Assembly (NCBI GenBank): GCA_016124585.1
Contig: WGNL01000005.1
Coordinates: 124,001-188,000, forward strand
Reading direction: 5' to 3'
Length of the DNA stretch: 64,000 nucleotides
DNA from: Bacteroidota bacterium
GTDB taxonomy: Bacteria; Bacteroidota; Bacteroidia; Chitinophagales; Saprospiraceae
Shown here: positions 34,583 through 43,208 of the stretch, one piece after another
Layout of the letters: every line of letters begins with the position of its first letter
Position numbering within the stretch: position 1 is the first letter of the stretch
Translations under genes and position numbers: made by a program
The notes under the pieces: generated by a model
Told to the model about the DNA's origin: nothing
The model's database searches: none
What the model saw: only the letters and a program-made list of their open reading frames with translations

Positions 34583-35983
34583 ATGCTATTTGGCTACGAC
34601 CTAGGACTTTCTACTGGACTCATCGTAATGCTTGGGGTCACTCTTCTTGTCGTGTGCATTTTTGAATTTGTGAATGGCTTCCACGATACCGCCAATGCTG
34701 TAGCTACCGTAATTTATACGGGTACTTTGAAGCCAATTCAAGCAGTTGTTTGGTCAGGCTTAATGAATTTTTTAGGGGTGATAACAAGTGCGCACCTGTT
34801 TGGGATGGGAGTAGCCATAAAAATTGCCAGTTTGTTGCCCATTGATGCCATCATGGGCCAAGACCTTCACCATAGTATTGCCATGGTCATTTCGGCTTTG
34901 TTGGGGGCAATAATTTGGAATATCACTACTTGGTATTTTGGTATCCCATGTTCTAGCTCGCATACGATGATTGGTGCGCTGTTGGGCGTGGGAATGGTCT
35001 TCACAATGATGCCTGAAAACACTGACCAGGCTGGTGTCAATTGGGGAGAAGCTATCAAAATTGGGCAAGCCCTCCTTTTTTCGCCCGCATTTGGTTTCTC
35101 CTTGGCCATTATCCTCATGTTCATATTGCGTCAAGTAATCAAGAATAAAAAGATTTTCAAAGAACCTGAACCGGGAAGTACGCCCCCATTAGGCATTCGT
35201 GCGGTACTCATTGGTACTTGCACATTGGTCAGCTTTTTTCATGGCTCCAACGATGGTCAAAAAGGTGTTGGTTTGATGCTGATCGCTTTGATGACTTTTT
35301 TGCCGATGCATTTTGCACTTGCTCCAGATTTTGATGCGCAAAAAGTGACACAATCCATCACTACCATTCAAGCCGCACTGCCGCAAGATGTAACCTTGCC
35401 AGAACTCAAAAAAACAACTGAAACACTGGAACTGCTAAAAAATGACGTAGCATCTCTTGAGCCAGATAATGTCAAGCAACGCCTCAATATCCGCAAACGC
35501 CTTGGCATCCTTGACAAAAGCATGAAGGCTTTGCTATCGGTGCCAAACGTTATTTTCAGCCAAGCATCTCAGAACACCATCGTATCCGAATTGAAAACAT
35601 TGGGCAAGAACACGTCCTATGTTCCTACTTGGTGTATTGTGCTCATTTCCATTTCGTTGGGCTTGGGAACAATGATTGGTTGGAAAAGAATCGTGGTGAC
35701 CATCGGTGAAAAAATCGGGAAAAACCACCTCACCTATGCCGAAGGCGCTACAGCGGAAATCGTAGCTGCGGGTACTATTTTTATGGCATCAGGCCTTTCA
35801 CTACCTGTGAGCACCACCCATATCCTTTCGTCGGGCGTTGCTGGCGCAATGGTAGCCACTAAGGGCACCAAGAACTTGCAAAGCGGCACTATCAAAAACA
35901 TCGCCATCGCTTGGCTATTGACGTTGCCAGCCACTATTTTACTGGCAGGGCTGATGTATTATATTCTTCGGAATATCATTTAA
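34583..35983 (+). CDS. PiT-family inorganic phosphate transporter (466 aa)
   Basis: A low-affinity, ion-coupled phosphate carrier. The start at 34583 (MLFGYDLGLSTGLIVML) lies just after the promoter; an upstream ATG at 34532 would place the -7 element inside the gene. The two inverted PiT repeats are seen: FVNGFHDTANAVATVIYTG near the N-terminus and GSNDGQKGVGLM in the second repeat. Between the repeats is a cytoplasmic loop of about 100 charged residues (EPEPGSTPPLG..., then the helical KKTTETLELLKNDVASL). The C-terminal half has SGLSLPVSTTHILSSGVAGAM. The divergent position next to pstS suggests shared phosphate control. Confidence 0.95.
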   Translation: MLFGYDLGLSTGLIVMLGVTLLVVCIFEFVNGFHDTANAVATVIYTGTLKPIQAVVWSGLMNFLGVITSAHLFGMGVAIKIASLLPIDAIMGQDLHHSIAMVISALLGAIIWNITTWYFGIPCSSSHTMIGALLGVGMVFTMMPENTDQAGVNWGEAIKIGQALLFSPAFGFSLAIILMFILRQVIKNKKIFKEPEPGSTPPLGIRAVLIGTCTLVSFFHGSNDGQKGVGLMLIALMTFLPMHFALAPDFDAQKVTQSITTIQAALPQDVTLPELKKTTETLELLKNDVASLEPDNVKQRLNIRKRLGILDKSMKALLSVPNVIFSQASQNTIVSELKTLGKNTSYVPTWCIVLISISLGLGTMIGWKRIVVTIGEKIGKNHLTYAEGATAEIVAAGTIFMASGLSLPVSTTHILSSGVAGAMVATKGTKNLQSGTIKNIAIAWLLTLPATILLAGLMYYILRNII

Positions 35984-36004
35984 GCCAAGACTAGCTTGGA
36001 CTGT

Positions 36005-36739
36005 TTACCCAAGTTTTTTTACATTAAAATTTTGGGTGAAATACAGCTTGAGCACGTTTCGCTGGAGGTATTCGCCAAGTGGCTGACGACTGATCAACTG
36101 ACTCAAATACCCTAATTCAATCCCCGTGTTTTTGGAAAGCTTTCGGTAAACGCCGAACCCAAACAAATTGCGCTCAAATAGACTGAGTGCATCTTTCTGG
36201 AATACATTGAAAACCACATCGTTGGACGCTCGCAACTCCCATTTTTCACCCATTAAATAATTGACGAGCAAGGCCAAACGCAGACGTGGCAGTAGGTCGA
36301 ACTTATCACTTCCCTTTGCCTTGTTTTGTTGCACAAAACGCTCTTCTAACCTTAGGCGATTGGTAATCGAAAACTTGCCTGACACATGCTTCTGCAAAAT
36401 ACTTTGGTGTAGGCGTATGTCAGCATAGTGTGGGTGCGTTTGCAGCTCGGCTTCCGAATAGTTTTGACCATAAAAATGAAAATGGGCAGCGGCAGCGTCT
36501 ACGGCGAAGTTGCCCTTAAGCTGCACTTGCAGTTGACCCCGCAAAAAGGCAGCGGCATAGCCTTTTTCTTCAAAAAAGCGGCGACTTTCTGCATCAAAAA
36601 GCAGTTGCGTTTTAGCAGGGAAATTTACGGCTGCCGAATAGCGAAGCCAGTATTGCGGCTGGTGTGTGGTATGCTTTTGTCCAGTGGCCATGCCCGGAAT
36701 CAACCCCAGCAATAGCAGCGGTAATATGTTTATTTTCAT
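36005..36739 (-). CDS. DUF2490-family outer-membrane-type protein (244 aa)
   Basis: Signal peptide MKINILPLLLLGLIPGMATGQ. The rest is the DUF2490 pattern: QYWLRYSAAVNFPAKTQLLFDAESRRFF, repeated amphipathic beta-strands, and the family landmark ITNRLRLEERFVQQN, ending in a C-terminal strand with LKLYFTQNFNV. This predicts a small beta-barrel or beta-rich outer-membrane protein of unknown role. It converges with the PiT gene (22 bases apart) and is divergent from a second DUF2490 gene at 36823. They are paralogues, though only moderately alike. Confidence 0.82.
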   Translation of the reverse strand: MKINILPLLLLGLIPGMATGQKHTTHQPQYWLRYSAAVNFPAKTQLLFDAESRRFFEEKGYAAAFLRGQLQVQLKGNFAVDAAAAHFHFYGQNYSEAELQTHPHYADIRLHQSILQKHVSGKFSITNRLRLEERFVQQNKAKGSDKFDLLPRLRLALLVNYLMGEKWELRASNDVVFNVFQKDALSLFERNLFGFGVYRKLSKNTGIELGYLSQLISRQPLGEYLQRNVLKLYFTQNFNVKKLG

Positions 36740-36760
36740 GTATGTTCAAATATGGCTAAG

Positions 36761-36768
36761 CAAATGTA
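36761..36768 (-). promoter_or_regulatory. Promoter -7 element of the minus-strand DUF2490 gene
   Basis: The minus strand reads TACATTTG, matching TAnnTTTG, 22 bases before the ATG at 36739. It is embedded in a palindromic stretch GGCTA...TAGCC (36755-36772). Confidence 0.5.
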
Positions 36769-36822
36769 GCCATTCACTCGATTGGAAAGATTTTATACTT
36801 TTAGCCCCATTAAAAAATTAAA

Positions 36823-37512
36823 ATGTTTATGCGAAACTTGTTTGTTTTGGCTTTTGGCCTCTTCCCTTTTGCCGCTATTTTAGGCCAAAATGCTGACCCT
36901 CAAAAAGAATTTGGTAACTGGAATGCTTGGATAAATAGCCTCAACTTTAGTCCAAAATGGAAGCTGGATTCTGATGTCCATTTTCGGTTTTGGCAGTTCG
37001 GGAAAGACCCCAACACACTCATCCTTCGTGGGCAATTGACTTATGTACTGCACCCTGCGGTCGAACTAGGTGCTGGTTACGGTTATTTTGAGTTCTACCC
37101 CTACGGTGATGTAGCCGATTTGAAACCCAATTCTAAAGAGCACCGCCCCTACCAGCAGGCTTTTATCAAACATAAAATCAAAAAATTCTCTTTCAATCAT
37201 CGACTTCGCTTGGAGGAGCGTCTGATTCAAACCCCTGCAAAAAAAGAAGTGCTGCGTTCTAGGTATCGTTTCATGGTATCGCATCCGGTGCAGGACAGAC
37301 TTTACGCCTTCTTGGCCTACGAGCATTTTTGGACCTGGTCTGACCTGAAATTTGACCAGGGCCGACTGCATATCGGACTTGGTCATCCGCTGGGCAAACA
37401 CACCAAATTTGAGCTTGCTTATTTGTTCCACAAAGTGAAAAATGACCAGGAATTCAATCGACTTCAAGTAAATTTGATTACCAATTTCAAGTTGAAATCG
37501 AAGGAGGATTAG
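36823..37512 (+). CDS. DUF2490-family outer-membrane-type protein (229 aa)
   Basis: Signal peptide MFMRNLFVLAFGLFPFAAILGQ. It continues FGNWNAWINSLNFSPKWKLDSDVHFRFW, and has the DUF2490 landmark FNHRLRLEERLIQTP, then repeated strands (GRLHIGLGHPLGKHTKFELAYLFH) to a C-terminal strand VNLITNFKLKS. It is likely a small outer-membrane beta-barrel. Only 12 bases separate it from the response regulator at 37525, so the three genes (DUF2490, regulator, kinase) appear to form an operon and the protein may belong to the stimulus pathway. An alternative start two codons later (36829) is equally possible. Confidence 0.82.
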   Translation: MFMRNLFVLAFGLFPFAAILGQNADPQKEFGNWNAWINSLNFSPKWKLDSDVHFRFWQFGKDPNTLILRGQLTYVLHPAVELGAGYGYFEFYPYGDVADLKPNSKEHRPYQQAFIKHKIKKFSFNHRLRLEERLIQTPAKKEVLRSRYRFMVSHPVQDRLYAFLAYEHFWTWSDLKFDQGRLHIGLGHPLGKHTKFELAYLFHKVKNDQEFNRLQVNLITNFKLKSKED

Positions 37513-37524
37513 CAAAACCATCGC

Positions 37525-38202
37525 ATGAAAGTACTGCTGATTGACGACGAAATTTCTATCAACGGCTTCATCAACAAGGGATTGGAGGAAAATGGCTTTG
37601 AAGTCACCCAAGCATTTGATGGTGAAATGGGCCTGCGGCTTGCTCGTGGAGGTAGTTTCGACGTCATCATTCTCGACCTCATCATGCCAGGTATCAATGG
37701 TCTTGAAGTCTGTCGAAAACTGCGGGAGGAGCACCAAATACAGACGCCAATCCTCATGCTCACAGCCCTGAATACTACTGAGGATGTAGTGGAAGGCTTG
37801 AACGTCGGCGCCGACGATTACCTCGGTAAACCCTTCAAATTTCAAGAACTATTGGCGAGGGTTCGAGCTTTGGGCCGCCGCCGAGGGTTGGTGGACAAAC
37901 CCCTCAACCTACTTCGGGTAGCTGATTTGACGATAGACTTGGACCAAAAAATAGTGACGAGGGCCGACCAAGAATTGCAGCTAACGCTCAAGGAATTTCT
38001 GCTGTTGGAATGTCTTGTCCGTAACAAAAACCGGGTGCTCAGCCGACTAGACCTTCTGGAAAAAGTTTGGGGCATACACTTCGATACGGGCACCAACGTC
38101 GTGGACGTGTACATGAATTACCTCCGCAACAAAATTGACAAGCCATTCGACCAGAAACTTATTCAGACAGTGGTTGGCATGGGCTACGTCATCCGGGATT
38201 GA
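37525..38202 (+). CDS. OmpR/PhoB-family response regulator (225 aa)
   Basis: A DNA-binding response regulator. The receiver domain (1-120) has the acidic pair in LLIDDE (5-9), the phospho-acceptor Asp 51 in VIILDLIMPG, the switch Thr in LMLTALN and Lys in GKPFKFQELLARV. The winged-helix domain (about 130-222) has LTLKEFLLLECLVRNKNRVLSRLDLLEKVWG and VDVYMNYLRNKID, and ends VVGMGYVIRD. This subfamily usually binds 11-bp direct repeats. Such repeats lie 1.4 kb downstream, before the SulP gene. Sequence alone does not say whether phosphate, bicarbonate or metal is the signal; the CusR-like wording of the receiver is not decisive. Confidence 0.95.
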   Translation: MKVLLIDDEISINGFINKGLEENGFEVTQAFDGEMGLRLARGGSFDVIILDLIMPGINGLEVCRKLREEHQIQTPILMLTALNTTEDVVEGLNVGADDYLGKPFKFQELLARVRALGRRRGLVDKPLNLLRVADLTIDLDQKIVTRADQELQLTLKEFLLLECLVRNKNRVLSRLDLLEKVWGIHFDTGTNVVDVYMNYLRNKIDKPFDQKLIQTVVGMGYVIRD

Positions 38203-38279
38203 GCTTGGTTCGACAAACTTGAGCTAAAAATTAAGACTCATTGCTCCATTTTCGATAGCAAACCCAAGAAGCTTCGAGC

Positions 38280-39611
38280 ATGAAAATCCGCAACCGCCTT
38301 ACCATCATTTACACTTTGACTGCCTTCGCAACGATGGTTGCAGGGGGCATTTTCATCTATTGGTTTAGCGCACGTTTTCATCACAAGGATTTTTTTCGGC
38401 GCTTAGAAGAACGAGTGGACATCACGGAGCAGATTTTTTTGGAAAAAAACGAAACTGTTACCCAAGCCGTACGGGAGAAATTCTTGCATACACTCGACGA
38501 AGAAATTGAGTTCACGGTGACGCTACAACCCAGCGGACTAGACTCGTTGAACCAGTTTTTACCAGAGCTGGGTGACCAGATTTTGCAAAACGATGTGGCT
38601 TTTTTTTGGCAAAACGGACGGCAGGGTGTTTGCAAACGTTATCATCTCCCAGCCGGCGAATATGCCGTGGTGGTCACCGCAGCCGATTTTTTTGGGCAAA
38701 AGAAGTTGGAAAACTTAAAGCATATCTTGCTTTCTGGTGCGCTTTTGGGCAGCGGCTTTCTTATCGTTGTGGGCTACTGGGTAACAGGCCGGGCACTGCG
38801 GCCCCTCGAAAACAAGATTCACGATGCCAGCCGCATCAGTGCCAATCGGTTCGACCTTCGATTGGCAGTGGAAAACCCAGATGACGAGCTTGGTCAGCTT
38901 GCTCTTGCCTTCAACTCCACTCTTGACCGTTTGCAAGCTGCTTTTGAGGCTCAAAGACGTTTTGTCAGCAACGCAAGCCACGAACTTCGAAACCCAATGA
39001 CGGCCATCATCGGCGAGGCCGAAGTGCTGCTCTCACGGGAACGGACACCGGCCGAGTACCGGGCCGCAGTGCAAATAATCCAAACAGAAGCAGCCAGGTT
39101 GGAGCGCCTTACCAATGACCTGCTAGCCCTCGCCAATTCTGACTCCATGACACAACTGCCCGCTCCGCAGCTCGTCGCCATCGATACGGTTTTGCTTGAA
39201 GTTTTGGAGAGATACCCCGCCGAGCGGTTGATGCTCGATATTGCTGAAGTAACTACCCCACCCACCGTATTGGCCAGCCTGTCATTGCTCACTTCTGCTT
39301 TCAACAATGTGTTGGAGAATGCCTTCAAATTCAGTGGTGACAAGCCTGTGACAGTCAGCTTGTCAGCCAGTGCGACTGGGTGTTTGGTCAAAATCACAGA
39401 TTTGGGAATTGGCATTCCTGCCTCAGAGATGGGGCATATTTACCAGCCGCTTTTTCGAGCCCGCAATGCAAGAGGGTTTAAAGGAACAGGTTTTGGATTG
39501 CCATTGGCCAAAAAAATAATTGAACTGCATGGTGGCCAATTGGAGGTGCATTCCGAAGAGGGCAAGGGCACCACGGCGTCAATTTTCCTCCAAATTACTG
39601 CTTCGAAATAA
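38280..39611 (+). CDS. Membrane sensor histidine kinase (443 aa)
   Basis: The cognate kinase of the regulator at 37525, 77 bases upstream. Two membrane segments (about 8-30 and 148-168) enclose a periplasmic sensor of about 115 residues (HHKDFFRRLEERVDITEQIF...) that I cannot assign. A HAMP domain follows (RALRPLENKIHDASRISANRFDLRL). HisKA has the phospho-acceptor His 234 in NASHELRNPMTAIIGE. The ATPase domain has NVLENAFKFS (N box), ITDLGIGIP (G1) and GTGFGLPLAKKIIELHGG (G2). It is an ordinary, complete EnvZ/CusS-type architecture. The gene ends just before the repeat-bearing promoter of the SulP gene. Confidence 0.95.
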   Translation: MKIRNRLTIIYTLTAFATMVAGGIFIYWFSARFHHKDFFRRLEERVDITEQIFLEKNETVTQAVREKFLHTLDEEIEFTVTLQPSGLDSLNQFLPELGDQILQNDVAFFWQNGRQGVCKRYHLPAGEYAVVVTAADFFGQKKLENLKHILLSGALLGSGFLIVVGYWVTGRALRPLENKIHDASRISANRFDLRLAVENPDDELGQLALAFNSTLDRLQAAFEAQRRFVSNASHELRNPMTAIIGEAEVLLSRERTPAEYRAAVQIIQTEAARLERLTNDLLALANSDSMTQLPAPQLVAIDTVLLEVLERYPAERLMLDIAEVTTPPTVLASLSLLTSAFNNVLENAFKFSGDKPVTVSLSASATGCLVKITDLGIGIPASEMGHIYQPLFRARNARGFKGTGFGLPLAKKIIELHGGQLEVHSEEGKGTTASIFLQITASK

Positions 39612-39622
39612 CTGAATCTTAT

Positions 39623-39668
39623 TTCTAATCTGGTTCTAATCTCGCTCTTATTTCCTTCTAATCCATTG
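39623..39668. promoter_or_regulatory. Phased 11-bp direct repeats before the SulP gene (probable response-regulator operator)
   Basis: The octamer TTCTAATC occurs exactly at 39623, 39634 and 39656, and a degenerate unit (CTCTTATT) at 39645 fills the missing phase, so four units repeat every 11 bp. The last unit ends 9 bases before the -7-like element at 39673. This is the geometry of Pho-box-type activator sites, where tandem dimers bound at 11-bp spacing replace the -33 element. Confidence 0.75.
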
Positions 39669-39672
39669 CCTT

Positions 39673-39680
39673 GAACTTTG
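39673..39680 (+). promoter_or_regulatory. -7 element of the SulP gene promoter
   Basis: GAACTTTG differs from TAnnTTTG only at the first base. No TTG lies 19 bases upstream; that place is filled by the direct repeats. Transcription would begin near 39686, leaving a leader of about 80 bases. Confidence 0.5.
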
Positions 39681-39765
39681 TGTCATCAATACGAGAAGTG
39701 GGCTTGCGCCATCTCCAAATTGTAGGTAGCGCAAGACATTTTGACTCAAAAATCAATAAGTGATA

Positions 39766-41427
39766 ATGGAAAATAACATTCATTTGGAACAGCCGAAAAC
39801 CGGCTTTTTCAGTAATTTAAAAAACGACCTCCCTGCTAGTATCGTCGTGTTTTTGGTGGCAACGCCATTATGTTTGGGCATTGCCTTGGCATCTGGAGCA
39901 CCGCTGTTTTCGGGCATCATTGCAGGCATCATTGGCGGCATCGTGGTAGGTATGGTAAGTGGCTCTCCGCTTGGTGTATCTGGCCCTGCGGCAGGTTTGG
40001 CGGTTATTGTGCTCAATGCAATTGCGGCATTTGGCTCGTACCAAACCTTTCTCCTTGCGGTAGTCTTGGCTGGTATATTTCAGTTGGCACTAGGATACCT
40101 GCGGGCTGGTGTTATCGGCTATTATTTTCCTTCTTCGGTGATAAAAGGAATGCTTTCTGGCATTGGTCTAATCATCATTTTGAAACAAATCCCCCATGCT
40201 TTTGGCTATGATGAAGTACCGGAGGGCAACCTTGAGTTTGCGCAAGCAGATGCCCAAAATACTTTCTCTGAGTTCACAAACATGCTGAATTATGTACAGC
40301 CGGGCGCTATCATCATCACCTTGATTTCATTAGCCATCATGATTTTTTGGGATAGGCCTTTTATGAAAAAACTCAAAATATCGCAGTGGGTACAAGGTCC
40401 GTTAGTGGCCGTGGTTAGTGGTATTTTACTCAATTTGCTTTTCAATGCAGTAGCCCCGTCTTTGGCCATTGACCCTAAACACTTGGTGCAATTGCCCGTA
40501 GCTGACAGCTGGGAAGGAGTATTGGGTTTATTCACATACCCAGATTTCAGCCAACTCGGCAATATGGCCGTTTACACCACAGCACTCACCATTGCGGTAG
40601 TGGCCAGTCTCGAAACACTGCTCTGTGTCGAAGCAACCGACAAGCTTGATCCACAGAAACGTGTCACACCTACGAACCGGGAGTTGAAAGCACAGGGGAT
40701 TGGCAATATTTTTTCTGGATTGGTTGGTGGCTTGCCCATAACACAAGTGATTGTTCGCAGCTCTGCAAACATCCAGTCGGGGGGGCGCACAAAGGCGTCA
40801 GCAGTGCTGCACGGGGTATTTCTTTTGATTGCGGCATTGGCCATCCCTACCGTTTTGAATATGATTCCTCTCGCTTGCTTGGCAGCTATCCTATTTGTGG
40901 TGGGCTACAAATTGGCAAAGCCAGCGCTTTTCAAAGCTATGTATCGCCAAGGTTGGTACCAGTTTGCACCCTTCGTCGTAACGGTGCTAGGTATCTTGTT
41001 CTCCGACTTGCTCATTGGCATCGGCTTAGGAATGGGTGTGGCGATTTTCTTTATTCTGCTAAACAATTACCGTAACCCATACTTCCTCGCTGATGAACCG
41101 CACAAGCCTGGTGATTTGATTCAGATAAAACTATCGGAAGAAGTGACTTTCCTCAACCGGGCGAGCATCATGCGTACCCTGGATGAAATCCCGCCACATG
41201 CTAAGGTGGAAATTGACGCCAGCCGCTCCGTCAGCATCGACTACGATGTGTACGAACTGATAAAAAATTACGAAGAAAAAGCTAGGATGAACGGCACGGA
41301 ACTTAAGCTGAAAGGCTTCTCTAGCATGAAACAAGAGAACGACTCTGTGCGGCGTATCAAGCGGGTCATCCGAAGGGAACAGCGGTTGGCCAATGAACTG
41401 GAATTGACGGAACAACAAGCTAATTGA
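39766..41427 (+). CDS. SulP-family anion (probably bicarbonate) transporter with STAS domain (553 aa)
   Basis: The ATG at 39766 (MENNIHLEQPKTGFF) is preferred over a GTG two codons upstream. The membrane part (about 20-440) has the SulP opening NLKNDLPASIVVFLVATPLCLGIALASGAP, SGPAAGLAVIV and GLVGGLPITQVIVRSSANIQSGGRTKAS. The C-terminal STAS-like domain (about 455-535) has SEEVTFLNRASIMRTLDEIP and DASRSVSIDYDVYELI. SulP members carry sulfate, chloride or bicarbonate. A carbonic anhydrase follows 68 bases downstream, which points to dissolved inorganic carbon uptake, as in BicA-type systems. The substrate is not proven by sequence. Confidence 0.92.
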   Translation: MENNIHLEQPKTGFFSNLKNDLPASIVVFLVATPLCLGIALASGAPLFSGIIAGIIGGIVVGMVSGSPLGVSGPAAGLAVIVLNAIAAFGSYQTFLLAVVLAGIFQLALGYLRAGVIGYYFPSSVIKGMLSGIGLIIILKQIPHAFGYDEVPEGNLEFAQADAQNTFSEFTNMLNYVQPGAIIITLISLAIMIFWDRPFMKKLKISQWVQGPLVAVVSGILLNLLFNAVAPSLAIDPKHLVQLPVADSWEGVLGLFTYPDFSQLGNMAVYTTALTIAVVASLETLLCVEATDKLDPQKRVTPTNRELKAQGIGNIFSGLVGGLPITQVIVRSSANIQSGGRTKASAVLHGVFLLIAALAIPTVLNMIPLACLAAILFVVGYKLAKPALFKAMYRQGWYQFAPFVVTVLGILFSDLLIGIGLGMGVAIFFILLNNYRNPYFLADEPHKPGDLIQIKLSEEVTFLNRASIMRTLDEIPPHAKVEIDASRSVSIDYDVYELIKNYEEKARMNGTELKLKGFSSMKQENDSVRRIKRVIRREQRLANELELTEQQAN

Positions 41428-41495
41428 CCATTATCCTTGACAGGCGTCGATGGCTTCATTGCTGTCGGCGTTTGTCATAATAAACATTAAAAATC

Positions 41496-42161
41496 ATGCG
41501 TACTCACACCAAAGAAACTCAATCGAGTTTGACGCCCCAGAAGGCGCTACAATTTTTGAAGGAAGGCAACCAGCGGTTCGTTGGAAACCTGAGCTATAAC
41601 CGTAACCTGCTTCAACAAGTGAACGAGACTTCCGATGGACAGTTCCCATTCGCAGTGGTTTTGAGCTGCATTGACAGCCGCACCTCTGCTGAGCTGATTT
41701 TTGACCAAGGGCTGGGCGATATTTTCAGCGTCAGAATCGCTGGGAACGTTCTAAACAACGACATCCTTGGCAGCATGGAATTTGCTTGCAATGTGGCTGG
41801 CTCAAAGCTAGTGGTGGTACTTGGCCACTCGAAATGTGGCGCAGTCAAAGGGGCTTGCGCTAACGTGAAAATGGGACACTTGACAGGGCTTTTGGATAAA
41901 ATCCAACCTTCCATCAACAAGGTCACTTTGCAGCAAACTAAATTAGATGCGGCAGATTTTGTGGAGGAGGTAGCCACGGAGAATGTGCTCCTGCAAATGC
42001 AGCAAGTGCTCGAACAGAGTGAAATTTTGCGAAATCTTTACGAAGAAGGAAAAATAGGGGTAGTTGGTGCAATGTACAGTGTAGAGACTGGCGAAGTGGA
42101 ATTTTTGTCGAAAATGTTCTTAGAAACCGCCAATGTCAAATCTGAGAAGTTAGCGGCTTGA
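41496..42161 (+). CDS. Beta-carbonic anhydrase (221 aa)
   Basis: Interconverts CO2 and bicarbonate. The zinc ligands are present: Cys 58 and Asp 60 in SCIDSRTSAE, and His 111 and Cys 114 in LGHSKCGAVKGAC. The Asp-Arg dyad (D60, R62) and the IRIAGN-like segment VRIAGNVLN are in place, as is the C-terminal GVVGAMYSVETGEVEFL. There is no signal peptide, so it is cytoplasmic. It lies directly after the SulP gene, so the pair probably imports bicarbonate and equilibrates it for carboxylases. It is closed by a terminator at 42272. Confidence 0.96.
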   Translation: MRTHTKETQSSLTPQKALQFLKEGNQRFVGNLSYNRNLLQQVNETSDGQFPFAVVLSCIDSRTSAELIFDQGLGDIFSVRIAGNVLNNDILGSMEFACNVAGSKLVVVLGHSKCGAVKGACANVKMGHLTGLLDKIQPSINKVTLQQTKLDAADFVEEVATENVLLQMQQVLEQSEILRNLYEEGKIGVVGAMYSVETGEVEFLSKMFLETANVKSEKLAA

Positions 42162-42271
42162 TTCCATGTTCCCGCAAAGTTTATACAATATTAATGTAGG
42201 CTTTGCACTGCCTTCTTGGGCTGGGAATATATTTCACCAGTTTTCTAATTAAGAATCTCCCTTCGGGGAGC

Positions 42272-42306
42272 AGAGGCTGTTCCGTAAGGGGCAGCCTCTT
42301 TGTTTT
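42272..42306 (+). terminator. Intrinsic terminator after the carbonic anhydrase gene
   Basis: AGAGGCTG (42272-42279) pairs with CAGCCTCT (42292-42299), and is followed by TTGTTTTT. It separates the SulP-carbonic anhydrase pair from the TauE-like gene at 42347. Confidence 0.85.
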
Positions 42307-42346
42307 TCTGTTTTTTACTAAAACAGCCTTTCTTTGCCCATTAAAA

Positions 42347-43099
42347 ATGGAATTCCTCCAACACTTCCAACTCACGGGCTTTGAATGGACAATGGTAGCC
42401 CTCACAGCACTGGCCATCGGCCTGTCTAAAACTGGCTTGAATGGCCTAGGCACATTGTTCGTCCCAATCTTGGCGCATGTGTTCGGTGGAAAAGCTTCTA
42501 CTGGTATCGTGCTCCCCTTGCTCATCATGGCCGATATATTTGCAGTTGCTTACTACCGAAGACACGCCGATTGGTCTGTACTGGTGAGACTGCTGCCTTG
42601 GGCGTTTGTGGGCATTGTCATCGGTACAGTGACCAGCAAGCAAATTGACGATGAAACCTTCAAAATAATCATGGGGGTCATCATTGTGCTTAGCGTGGTC
42701 ATCATGATATGGCAGGAAACACGCACCGAGCATTTGATACCCAGTCATAGGGCATTTGCAGCAGCAATGGGCTTGGCAGCGGGCTATACTACTATGGTAG
42801 GAAATTTGGCTGGTGCAGTTACCTCACTTTATTTGTTATCCATGCGGCTGCCAAAGAACAATTTTATCGGCACTGGAGCCTGGTTCTACCTTTCCATCAA
42901 TTGCTTTAAAGTACCATTTCATATTTTTTCGTGGGAAACCATTAGCTGGGAAAGCTTCAAAATGGACCTTGTAATGTTTCCATTTATTGCTATCGGAGCG
43001 GTATTGGGCATCCTCATTATTAAACGATTGAGCGAATCGGTGTATCGCAAATTCATCATTGGTATGACTTTGGCGACAGTTGTCCTGCTGTTTTGGTAA
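42347..43099 (+). CDS. TauE/SafE-family membrane permease (250 aa)
   Basis: The start at 42347 (MEFLQHFQLTGFEWTMVALTAL) is chosen because the upstream codons of the open frame overlap the terminator. Eight hydrophobic segments and two repeats with conserved glycines are seen: LAIGLSKTGLNGLGTLFVPILAHVFGGKASTGIVLPLLIMADIF in the first half, in part, and GLAAGYTTMVGNLAGAVTSLYLL in the second. The family exports sulfite, sulfonates or organosulfur compounds, or imports small anions. No sulfur-metabolism gene is adjacent, so the substrate is unknown. Confidence 0.9.
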   Translation: MEFLQHFQLTGFEWTMVALTALAIGLSKTGLNGLGTLFVPILAHVFGGKASTGIVLPLLIMADIFAVAYYRRHADWSVLVRLLPWAFVGIVIGTVTSKQIDDETFKIIMGVIIVLSVVIMIWQETRTEHLIPSHRAFAAAMGLAAGYTTMVGNLAGAVTSLYLLSMRLPKNNFIGTGAWFYLSINCFKVPFHIFSWETISWESFKMDLVMFPFIAIGAVLGILIIKRLSESVYRKFIIGMTLATVVLLFW

Positions 43100-43175
43100 T
43101 TCCCTAGACTTAAGTGACAGTCCCCTACTTGAATATCAAACCATCCAACAATTCAGCAATTTCAACAATCCAAGC

Positions 43176-43183
43176 TATCTTTG
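43176..43183 (+). promoter_or_regulatory. Promoter -7 element of the OmpA-family gene
   Basis: TATCTTTG is a full match to TAnnTTTG, 25 bases before the ATG at 43209. No TTG is found 19-20 bases upstream. Confidence 0.6.
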
Positions 43184-43208
43184 CTCAGTATCACAAAATC
43201 ATTTTCCT

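Noticed and set aside
37066-37845. 259-codon minus-strand frame across DUF2490 and response-regulator genes
   Set aside because: It spans two real plus-strand genes and their junction; no motif or start signal was seen.
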